Below are positions 1 through 5,845 of a stretch of 7,891 nt of DNA, in pieces; the stretch's first letter is position 1, and every line of letters starts with the position of its first letter. The DNA is from a bacterium. Its GTDB lineage: Bacteria > JAJVIF01 > JAGGVT01. The stretch spans positions 1 through 7,891 of the forward strand of contig JAGGVT010000129.1 in assembly GCA_021157815.1 (NCBI GenBank). The letters are read 5' to 3'. Both the position numbers and the translations under genes were made by a program. Under the pieces are notes generated by a model, which saw only the letters and a list, made by a program, of their open reading frames with translations, searched no databases and had not been told where the DNA came from.

Positions 1-20
1 GGGGAGGGCTGGGGTGGGGG
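1..20. repeat. G-rich tract, probable edge of an intergenic repeat
   Basis: The first 20 bases contain four runs of three to five G separated by one or two bases, which fits the loose G-quadruplex pattern. The tract stands out against the AT-rich surroundings. From memory, C-rich/G-rich blocks of this form occur as dispersed non-coding repeats in many bacterial genomes, so this may be the cut-off end of one. No gene is visible in 1-116; the stretch lies downstream of the stop codon of the minus-strand gene that ends at 117. Confidence 0.4.
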
Positions 21-116
21 CTTCTTGTTTGCGATGCCTTTCCCGACACGCTCTTTAAAACCATTGCTATTTCCTATTTTCTGTTAATCCAAATCTGCTA
101 TTACATTTCAGCACGA

Positions 117-896
117 TTACTTCTCAATCTCTTCTTCATCCGACTGATCTATCTCATCAAGCGATTTCATGTCGAATCCAGACCACTTGCCCCAGATTAT
201 CCATAACCTGGAATATGGCTTTCTGAAATAAACGGTTCCATGTCCGACATTTGGCATCAATTTGCCGCGTTTTTTCTTATAGAAGAACTCGCCCTCGGCG
301 CTGCCTGCCCAGTAACCCAGTTCGAAAGCGCATTCCACTTTCCGAATAATTTTATATTTCTTGTCAATGTAATACTCAATGAAACTGAAAAACTCGTCAT
401 CGCGATTTAGCGCCTCAAGTTTGATTATATTGCACGGATGTTTATCCTGAACGGCATCACCTTTGTAGCTTACAGAGTACCTTTCAAGTAAAGATTCACC
501 GCACATTATCCCACCTGGCAGAGGAACAAGAGGAACTACAATCGTTGACTGCATCCCGGCGGTTTCAGCATCGTTACGAGCGATAACCTCACCAAAAACC
601 TTGAATTGAAAGATGCCGCCTTCTTTATAGTAATAATGCCCAATCCAGGGATACACTGATTTTGGTATGTTCCATTTTTCGATATCCTTTTTATTATAAT
701 TGCCTGAAGAATCGAAAATAATTTTAATGTCTGTGTTGAGTTCGCCGACTTCGATATTGTGGAAATAATCAGCCGCCGCCTGAAGTTCCTCAAGCGCGTC
801 GATTCCCTTTGTTTCGTTGTTCTCATCAGCGATAGACAGAGCGCAAAATCCGAACGTGAAGATAATTATCGATGCGATTATTGTGATTACTTTCAT
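117..896 (-). CDS. Exported protein of unknown function
   Basis: This 259-residue protein starts with a clear signal peptide: MKV, a hydrophobic stretch over about residues 4-20, and a likely cleavage after Ser-Ile-Ala at residue 23. The mature part is probably periplasmic or secreted. It has no further membrane segment and is rich in aromatic residues and alternating beta-like stretches (about 85-130 and 165-225). The phrases around 'SVSYKGDAVQDKHPCNIIKLEA' (141-162) and 'YYIDKKYKIIRKVE' (175-188) recall the LolA/LppX-type fold, where a lipoprotein-carrier-like beta sheet reads out a converted residue and a 'known' slope; this resemblance is a guess. The C-terminal 15 residues are strongly acidic. 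The ATG at 896 is preceded by GAGG five bases upstream. A weak promoter-like pair, TTGAAT (950-945) and TTTATT (927-922) with 17-bp spacing, lies upstream. The gene is separated from the operon above by 246 bases containing a repeat, so it is probably transcribed on its own. No specific function is recognised. Confidence 0.8.
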   Translation of the reverse strand: MKVITIIASIIIFTFGFCALSIADENNETKGIDALEELQAAADYFHNIEVGELNTDIKIIFDSSGNYNKKDIEKWNIPKSVYPWIGHYYYKEGGIFQFKVFGEVIARNDAETAGMQSTIVVPLVPLPGGIMCGESLLERYSVSYKGDAVQDKHPCNIIKLEALNRDDEFFSFIEYYIDKKYKIIRKVECAFELGYWAGSAEGEFFYKKKRGKLMPNVGHGTVYFRKPYSRLWIIWGKWSGFDMKSLDEIDQSDEEEIEK

Positions 897-964
897 GTTT
901 ACCTCATTTTACCGGTTAATGAATAAACAGACTACGTCAATAATATTCAATAAAAGAATAAAAA

Positions 965-1093
965 TTGTCATTCTGAGCTATTTGTCATTCTGAGCGAAGC
1001 GAAGAATCTATTCTCGATAACGTACGCTTTGCTTATCAGTTGTAATCATTCAAGCAGTAGCAAATAGATTCTTCGCTTTGCTCAGAATGACAA
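965..1093. repeat. Long inverted repeat of the TTGTCATTCTGAGC type
   Basis: Two 31-base arms, 982-1012 and 1063-1093, are reverse complements at 30 of 31 positions (the mismatch pairs 996 with 1079). They enclose a 50-base spacer. Each arm begins, read inward, with TTGTCATTCTGAGC and continues to AAGAATCTATT. A third, direct copy of the first 14 bases lies at 965-978, 17 bases before the left arm. The element fills most of the gap between two minus-strand genes and encodes nothing. From memory, sequences beginning this way are scattered between genes in many unrelated bacteria, which fits a small palindromic mobile or REP-like element. A transcript in either direction would fold into a long hairpin that could mark or stabilise the 3' end of the phosphatase operon. 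It lacks a clean stem directly followed by a T-run, so I do not call it an intrinsic terminator. Confidence 0.85.
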
Positions 1094-1142
1094 TCCTTCC
1101 GGTATTTTATACAACTATTAGACAATATCATGAGAAGCCGGG

Positions 1143-1763
1143 CTACATTTTAAGTTCTTTTACAATAATTTCAGATGCCGCTTTTAAATCATCCACTACA
1201 TAATGGATATTTATTTCATGCGATGACATATCCAAATTCATCATTTTACCATGACCTGTTCTGACCATAATATTAGTCATGCCTAAATCATTGCCTGCCT
1301 GCATGTCTCGAATATGATCTCCAATGTTGATAGACCGTTCAATGTCGATTGCATGTTCCTTTGCAAGTTCCTCAAAAAGAAGCGTTTTGGGTTTCCTGCA
1401 GTCGCAATTTTCCTTTGCTGTGTGAGGGCAGTATTTCAAACCGTCGATACGTCCGCCGTTTGATACTATCTCAAATTCCATCATGCCATGAATGAGTTCA
1501 ATACCGTATTTGGTAATCAATCCGCGATGAACAGCTGACTGGTTTGTCACAATCAGAATCTTAACCGGCAGTTTTGCCAGCGTGGCGAAAGCTTCCAATG
1601 TGCCGGGAATGAATTTGAACATGGGCCAGCTGGTGATATATTCACCCGCGCCGGCGATGTTAATTGTTCCATCCCGGTCGATAAAAACACCGATATCACC
1701 TTTGAGTTCCTCTATTTCTTCAATCTCTTTACTCAGCTGGTTTACCTGTCTTTTTACTTTCAA
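1143..1763 (-). CDS. HAD-family phosphatase, GmhB / histidinol-phosphatase type
   Basis: The protein is a HAD hydrolase of the family that includes D-glycero-D-manno-heptose 1,7-bisphosphate phosphatase and the histidinol-phosphatase domain. Motif I is FIDRDGTIN, with nucleophile Asp29 and acid/base Asp31. Motif II is TNQS (73-76). A zinc loop of Cys112, His114, Cys120 and Cys122 is followed by RKPK, which supplies the motif III Lys. Motif IV is GDHIRDMQAG, with Asp149 and Asp153. All catalytic and zinc-binding residues are present, so it is probably an active cytoplasmic sugar- or amino-alcohol-phosphate phosphatase. GmhB would act in ADP-heptose synthesis for lipopolysaccharide, but the substrate cannot be told from sequence and no heptose gene is nearby. 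The start is uncertain. TTG at 1763 gives 206 residues and a 35-base overlap with the lipoprotein gene, but with no convincing Shine-Dalgarno sequence. The in-frame CTG at about 1736 overlaps the upstream stop region and follows an AGG, so it could be a coupled start. The HAD core begins near residue 24 either way. It is the last gene of the operon. Confidence 0.88.
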   Translation of the reverse strand: MKVKRQVNQLSKEIEEIEELKGDIGVFIDRDGTINIAGAGEYITSWPMFKFIPGTLEAFATLAKLPVKILIVTNQSAVHRGLITKYGIELIHGMMEFEIVSNGGRIDGLKYCPHTAKENCDCRKPKTLLFEELAKEHAIDIERSINIGDHIRDMQAGNDLGMTNIMVRTGHGKMMNLDMSSHEINIHYVVDDLKAASEIIVKELKM

Positions 1764-2283
1764 CTTTAATATAGTAAATAATCTCAGTTGAACCGTTACT
1801 GGCTTTTCTTATGAATACACTGCCGCTTTGCCGGACTCCCTTTGCATTATATTCCAGATGAACCCAATCCTCGGGCTTTTTAGATACGGTTTCTTTAAGG
1901 TAATCCTCTGAAATGTTTTTTTTGAAAAACTCCGCGACTTTTTTTACGGGATCATCCGAATAATAAACAAGATTGTATTCCTTTCCCAGATTGGATTCGT
2001 TGTAACTGCCCTTTGATTTATCAAGTACAGCATCAGGATATGGCGGAAGAAAGATATGCGCATCCTTTGCAGCATCATCAGTTATGGACTTGATATATGA
2101 TTTACCGCCCATTGGATTCTTTTCAGCGTTTTGTAAATCGTTGACTGAGTTTTCTGTTTGCTTTGACAAGTTATCCAGCTGTTCCTTGCTCTGATTGTTT
2201 TTCGCTTCCCGATTCGCGCATGACAAGAAAAGAAGAAACATCATACAAAGCCAAATCAGGCTTAATTGATTGTTTAGTCTCAT
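1729..2283 (-). CDS. Predicted lipoprotein of unknown function
   Basis: This 184-residue protein has a type II signal peptide: a hydrophobic core over residues 7-20 ending in FLSC, with lipidated Cys22. The residues after it (Ala, Asn) do not resemble an inner-membrane retention signal, so outer-membrane anchoring is plausible. Residues 23-65 are a polar, low-complexity linker rich in Asn, Gln, Lys and Glu. A small folded domain follows over about 75-180: it opens with 'IFLPPYPDAVL' and contains 'YYSDDPVKKVAEFFKKNI', a pattern seen in many small bacterial periplasmic domains ('P-x-YPGA ... T-x-DS-x-x-x-V-x-x-FY'). The family is generic and the function unknown. The ATG at 2283 has GGAG eight bases upstream, a good ribosome binding site. 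The gene lies 26 bases after the protease gene and overlaps the phosphatase start by 35 bases, so it is cotranscribed with both. Confidence 0.85.
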   Translation of the reverse strand: MRLNNQLSLIWLCMMFLLFLSCANREAKNNQSKEQLDNLSKQTENSVNDLQNAEKNPMGGKSYIKSITDDAAKDAHIFLPPYPDAVLDKSKGSYNESNLGKEYNLVYYSDDPVKKVAEFFKKNISEDYLKETVSKKPEDWVHLEYNAKGVRQSGSVFIRKASNGSTEIIYYIKVESKKTGKPAE

Positions 2284-2309
2284 TTTTTCATCTCCATCTT
2301 GATTCGATG

Positions 2310-2969
2310 CTATATCGCGATTCCGAATAATTCGTAGAATTTTGATACAAGCATTAACAAATTATCCTCGCCGATAGAAAATATCATAATCAGCAGAATT
2401 CCTATTCCGAAATATCGCATCTTGTAAAAAAGAATCGTGAAACGCCATGGAAGAAATCCCGCTACTATATTAGACCCATCCAAAGGCGGAATCGGTAAAA
2501 GATTGATAGTCGCCAGAAGCAGGTTTATAAAGACACCGTAAACCATAATATATCCGACAAGCATTGGTATCGTTTGCGGTATCCAGTCGAGTATAAAAAA
2601 CGCAAGTAAAAATAAAGCTGCTAGCGCGAGATTCATCATAGGCCCCATAATAGCAACAAGGGCCATGCATTTACGCGGATTCGAGAAATAGCGGAAATCA
2701 ACCATCACAGGTTTTGCCCATCCGATCGGGAGAGGCAAAATATTCAAAATAGTAAGTCCGAGAGTTATCAGAAAAACCAGCGAACCAAGCGGGTCAATAT
2801 GCTTTGCCGGATTGAGCGTAAGCCTTCCCATACGTTTGGCTGTTGGGTCGCCCAGTTTGTATGCCGTGTATCCATGCCCGAATTCATGAAGCACGATACT
2901 GAAGAACAGAATCAGAATCTGGCAGGACAATAATAAAACGATTATAAGAATACCGTTTATTTCCATCAC
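2310..2969 (-). CDS. Site-2 protease family membrane metalloprotease (peptidase M50)
   Basis: This 219-residue integral membrane protein is a short form of the M50/site-2 protease family, without the PDZ domain of RseP. The zinc-binding motif is HEFGH, with His28, Glu29 and His32 in the first membrane segment. The third ligand comes from LPIPPLDGSNIV, with Asp164. Other family marks are 'NPAKHIDPLGS' (53-63), GWAKPV (83-88) and GPMMNL (109-114). About five or six hydrophobic segments are visible (roughly 5-27, 62-80, 104-128, 135-158 and 186-200). The family cleaves substrates inside the membrane; the substrate here is unknown. The stop of the fusion gene lies within GTGATG. Starting at GTG (2969) overlaps that gene by 4 bases, and starting at the adjacent ATG (2966) by 1. 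An AAGGA sequence serves either (6 or 9 bases upstream). Translation is almost certainly coupled to the upstream gene. Confidence 0.93.
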   Translation of the reverse strand: MMEINGILIIVLLLSCQILILFFSIVLHEFGHGYTAYKLGDPTAKRMGRLTLNPAKHIDPLGSLVFLITLGLTILNILPLPIGWAKPVMVDFRYFSNPRKCMALVAIMGPMMNLALAALFLLAFFILDWIPQTIPMLVGYIMVYGVFINLLLATINLLPIPPLDGSNIVAGFLPWRFTILFYKMRYFGIGILLIMIFSIGEDNLLMLVSKFYELFGIAI

Positions 2970-5605
2970 GAATTATCCTTTTCCAGTTTCAACAGGTATT
3001 CGTGAGTGAATTCAAGTTCTTTATCATGCCCCGAAAGGGTGCCTTCCATTTTACGGAAGTAACATTCCTTGAACGCGATTTTAAAAAGCCGTGATGGTTT
3101 ATGCCCCAACTTGATTAAGTCCTTTCCGTTTATTTCGAGAGAGATATTCCCAATATTCTCCAGATAATTTTCCAGAAGCCGCATAAGATTATTCTCTTTT
3201 TGCCAAAGCGCGGCAAGATAAATCTGTGCTTCTATTTTAAGCGCTGAAAATAGCGGCACATATTTTCGAATTTCATCCACCGACAATCCTTCAATCTGCT
3301 GTCGAATATCCTCCGCTTTATTTGCGGTGGATTTCAATATAATTTCAGATGAATGGTCAAAATTCATATTCTCAATGATTTTGAACAGATTCTTTGAGCC
3401 AAGGTTCATAAAAAGAGCTGGAAGATACGCGCGCCATTTTGAACCATTATCATCGGATGCGTATTTCTTCCACGCGCTGTTTATCAAATCGACCGGTTCA
3501 AACATGCTATGGTCAATTTTAATCGACGAGTTTACACGCTTCCATAATCCAATTTCATCACCTCGAAGGATGATTGACGCAGTATTTTTCTCTTTTAAAA
3601 TCAGCTCAATTTCATGCCGAATCCTCTCTGGAGCGATCTTTTCAAGAATTTTGTCATCAAGTGATAGTTTAGCCAAACGAATGGTTTCATCATCCATTTT
3701 GAAACCGAGCCTGCCCTCAAATCGAATAGCTCGAAATATGCGAGTTGGGTCATCAACAAAACTCAGAGGATGAAGAGTTCGAATACGTTTGTCCTCAAGA
3801 TCATTCGCGCTTCTGAAGTAATCTATCAATTCACCGAAACCAACCAAATTAAGGCGAATCGCAAGCGCGTTGATTGTGAAATCACGGCGATATAAATCAT
3901 CGCGCAATCCAGACGGCGCGACATCGGGAAGAGCACCAGGACGCGGATAGTATTCACATCTGCACATGGCAATATCGATATGGGTTTCGCTGGTTATATG
4001 AACTTTCGCGGTTGAGAATCGCTCATTGAAATCAACTTTCGCGCCAAATTCCTCTCCAAATTCCCTGGCAAAATCGTGTCCTGAGCCATCGATTAGAAAA
4101 TCAATATCAAGATTTTCACGGTCTAGAATGAGATCACGGATAATTCCACCAACAAGAAAAACCTGATATCCAAGTCGATCCGCAATCTTTCCGGCGATTT
4201 CAATATATTTCTTGTACGCAGGAGCGAGCTTTTCAAGATTTAATAGTATCTTTCTTTCCTCTTCGGACATTATATGATGGCTCACCCCCTCTTGCACTCG
4301 CCTGTGAATAGCTTTGAGAATATCGCTTCGAGTAACAATTCCCTGGAGCTTTCCACCGAACATAACAGGAAGCCGTCCCACATTTCGCTCAATGACCAGT
4401 TTCTGCATTTCATCAAGCGATGTGCCTTCATTTACAGTGATAACCTCGCGTGTCATGATTGATTTAACCGGAGCATGGCCAAGTTTGTGCGATATCGCTT
4501 TGTCAACATCCTTCCTTGAAATCAATCCTGCGATATCAGCATCCTCTTCGTTAAGAACAACCAATCCGGAATGACCTTTTTGTATCATCAAATCATACGC
4601 GCTTTTGATAGCGTTATCCGGATCGATAGTTAAAACAGGCGATGACATGATATCCGCTGCGGTGATTCCCGGGGGAACCGTTTCACGAATTATATCGATA
4701 AGATTTGGAAGAATCTTGCTTATTTTACTGTTTGGGACAGTCGCGCTTGCAGCAGCATGATGTCCTCCTCCTCCGAAATGTCCCAGTATCTCAGATACAT
4801 TGACACTTGGAAGACGGCTTCTGCCAACTATATACAGTTTGTCTTTCATTTCCACAACTGCAAAGATGACATCAGCGTTTTCCATTTCACGAACCTTGTG
4901 TGTTAAAAGAGCAAGTTCTTTCACCCAGATATTCATTTTCGCGGTTGTGAATGTAATTATACGGCCATTCAGATTCATTTCACGCACATTCAGAAGCATT
5001 TTCTGAAGAAGCTGGCGCTGTTCAGGTTCAAGCTGGTGTGATAGAAAACGGGTTACAATATCGAGCCTTGCGCCTCGTTTGAGCATTTCCGCTACTATTT
5101 CAAGGTCGTACGGTGTGGTTGATGAAAATGACAAACTGCCTGTGTCCTCATATATGCCAAGCGTAAAAAGAGTTGCTTCTATTGGATCGATGGAAACCTG
5201 TTCAGATAAAAGATGATTCATAACTACTGTCGTTGCAGCGCCGTATTTAGCCTGATGAATCTCATCTATTTCAAAATCTTTTTCCTCTAAAAGGTGATGG
5301 TCGTAAATGATAACTTTTACATCATCACGGTCAATTATCTCACAAATCTTTTTTCCAATGCGACGCCGTTGGCCGGCATCCGTGATTATGACAGTTTTAA
5401 CATTTGAGAAATCGACATCGTTAATATTGGCGAAGTTGAATACATCTCCATACAGCGAGAGGAATTCGCGAACATTCTCATCAGTGCCAGCTACAAGTAC
5501 GGGTTGAGCTTTTGGATAAAGCTTGTTGCATGCCGCCATTGACGCGAGTGAATCAAAATCAGTGCCCGCATGTGATGCGATTATTATTTCCGGTTTGTCT
5601 GTCAT
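2966..5605 (-). CDS. DHH phosphoesterase-CBS-CBS-tRNA nucleotidyltransferase / poly(A) polymerase fusion
   Basis: The 879-residue protein has three modules. Residues 5-300 form a DHH/DHHA1 phosphoesterase. Its motifs are SHAGTDFD (His12, Asp16, Asp18), Asp76 in IITDAG, the DHH triad at 102-104, Asp154 in EDTGS, and the DHHA1 loop GGGGHHAAASA (278-288). All metal ligands are kept, so this half is probably an active phosphodiesterase or exonuclease, not a relic. Residues 315-435 are two CBS domains, usually nucleotide-sensing. Residues 460-879 are a class II nucleotidyltransferase. It has LVGGIIRD (484-491), the catalytic pair Asp500/Asp502 in LDIDF, RRDFTINALA (573-582), DPTRIFRAIRF (619-629), PERIRHE (659-665) and a C-terminal 'NGKDLIKLGHKPSRLFK' (826-842) typical of bacterial CCA-adding enzymes and poly(A) polymerases. 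The same arrangement is known, including, from memory, the large A-adding enzyme of Aquifex. Whether this one adds CCA, only A, or poly(A) cannot be read from the motifs. The ATG at 5605 has no strong Shine-Dalgarno sequence. It is the first gene of a four-gene operon. Confidence 0.95.
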   Translation of the reverse strand: MTDKPEIIIASHAGTDFDSLASMAACNKLYPKAQPVLVAGTDENVREFLSLYGDVFNFANINDVDFSNVKTVIITDAGQRRRIGKKICEIIDRDDVKVIIYDHHLLEEKDFEIDEIHQAKYGAATTVVMNHLLSEQVSIDPIEATLFTLGIYEDTGSLSFSSTTPYDLEIVAEMLKRGARLDIVTRFLSHQLEPEQRQLLQKMLLNVREMNLNGRIITFTTAKMNIWVKELALLTHKVREMENADVIFAVVEMKDKLYIVGRSRLPSVNVSEILGHFGGGGHHAAASATVPNSKISKILPNLIDIIRETVPPGITAADIMSSPVLTIDPDNAIKSAYDLMIQKGHSGLVVLNEEDADIAGLISRKDVDKAISHKLGHAPVKSIMTREVITVNEGTSLDEMQKLVIERNVGRLPVMFGGKLQGIVTRSDILKAIHRRVQEGVSHHIMSEEERKILLNLEKLAPAYKKYIEIAGKIADRLGYQVFLVGGIIRDLILDRENLDIDFLIDGSGHDFAREFGEEFGAKVDFNERFSTAKVHITSETHIDIAMCRCEYYPRPGALPDVAPSGLRDDLYRRDFTINALAIRLNLVGFGELIDYFRSANDLEDKRIRTLHPLSFVDDPTRIFRAIRFEGRLGFKMDDETIRLAKLSLDDKILEKIAPERIRHEIELILKEKNTASIILRGDEIGLWKRVNSSIKIDHSMFEPVDLINSAWKKYASDDNGSKWRAYLPALFMNLGSKNLFKIIENMNFDHSSEIILKSTANKAEDIRQQIEGLSVDEIRKYVPLFSALKIEAQIYLAALWQKENNLMRLLENYLENIGNISLEINGKDLIKLGHKPSRLFKIAFKECYFRKMEGTLSGHDKELEFTHEYLLKLEKDNS

Positions 5606-5634
5606 AATTAACGATACATATTAATTTCCCAAAT

Positions 5635-5669
5635 CAGGTTTAAATTTGTTCAATTGAGATTCAAACCTG
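5635..5669. repeat. Inverted repeat in the divergent control region (candidate operator)
   Basis: Arms CAGGTTTAAAT (5635-5645) and ATTCAAACCTG (5659-5669) are complementary at 10 of 11 positions, with a 13-base spacer. The repeat covers the -35 region of the plus-strand candidate promoter and lies just downstream of the minus-strand one. This is the usual place for an operator controlling both genes. The inner part contains an arginine-box-like sequence, TCAAT-TGAG-ATTCA (5650-5663), matching the TGAAT-N4-ATTCA core at 9 of 10 fixed positions. In minus-strand mRNA it could also form a leader hairpin. Confidence 0.5.
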
Positions 5670-5681
5670 TCGAACTATTAT
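5654..5681 (+). promoter_or_regulatory. Candidate sigma-70 promoter for the carbamate kinase operon
   Basis: TTGAGA at 5654-5659 and TATTAT at 5676-5681 are separated by 16 bases (18 if the -10 is read as TTATAC at 5678). Transcription would start near 5688 and leave a leader of roughly 160 bases before the ATG at 5846. The region is AT-rich, so chance matches are likely; support comes from its position and the overlapping inverted repeat. Confidence 0.4.
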
Positions 5682-5706
5682 ACATAAGGAATTTCAGATG
5701 TCGCAA
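5677..5706 (-). promoter_or_regulatory. Candidate sigma-70 promoter for the DHH-nucleotidyltransferase operon
   Basis: Read on the minus strand, TTGCGA (5706-5701) and a perfect TATAAT (5682-5677) are 18 bases apart. The start would be near 5670, giving a leader of about 65 bases to the ATG at 5605. Its -10 shares five bases with the -10 of the plus-strand candidate, so the two polymerases could not both bind at once. Confidence 0.45.
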
Positions 5707-5764
5707 AATGTTTGGCCATGAATTATAATTATACTTGGAATATAAATTTTCTTTTTATCAGGTG

Positions 5765-5773
5765 TGTTATAAT
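5765..5773 (+). promoter_or_regulatory. Second candidate promoter: extended -10 upstream of carbamate kinase
   Basis: TGTTATAAT is a perfect extended -10 (TGnTATAAT) with no good -35 at 16-18 bases. Extended -10 promoters can work without one. Transcription would start near 5780, leaving a leader of about 65 bases, shorter than that of the candidate at 5654-5681. Confidence 0.4.
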
Positions 5774-5845
5774 TTTCAATGTATAGTCGTTCCTTTTGGT
5801 TGGCTATTGGTGCTGACAAAAGGGCTTTTTTATTTGGTGAGCATT

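Noticed and set aside
536-826. 96-residue minus-strand frame inside the exported-protein gene
   Set aside because: It is out of frame within a gene that has a clear signal peptide and ribosome site; its composition is Arg/Thr/Ser-rich, as expected for a shadow frame.
965-1093. Inverted repeat as an intrinsic terminator
   Set aside because: The arms are long with a 50-base spacer, and no uninterrupted T-run directly follows the stem. A role in 3'-end processing remains possible.
965-1093. CRISPR-like repeat
   Set aside because: There are only two full copies in inverted orientation plus one short direct copy, no regular spacers and no cas gene.
3327-3773. 148-residue plus-strand reading frame opposite the nucleotidyltransferase module
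   Set aside because: It is antisense to a strongly conserved coding region, with no recognisable domain and no promoter or ribosome site; it is a shadow frame. The other opposite-strand frames within 4274-5507 and 5869-7599 were rejected for the same reason.
5608-5619. Three-codon ORF (ATG-TAT-CGT-stop) just upstream of the 879-residue fusion gene on the minus strand
   Set aside because: Too short and without a convincing ribosome site; its closeness to the ATG at 5605 is probably chance in AT-rich DNA.
5735-5845. N-terminal extension of carbamate kinase from TTG 5735
   Set aside because: No ribosome site, rare start codon, and the added residues have no counterpart in the family. The region also contains a good extended -10, so it is better read as promoter and leader.
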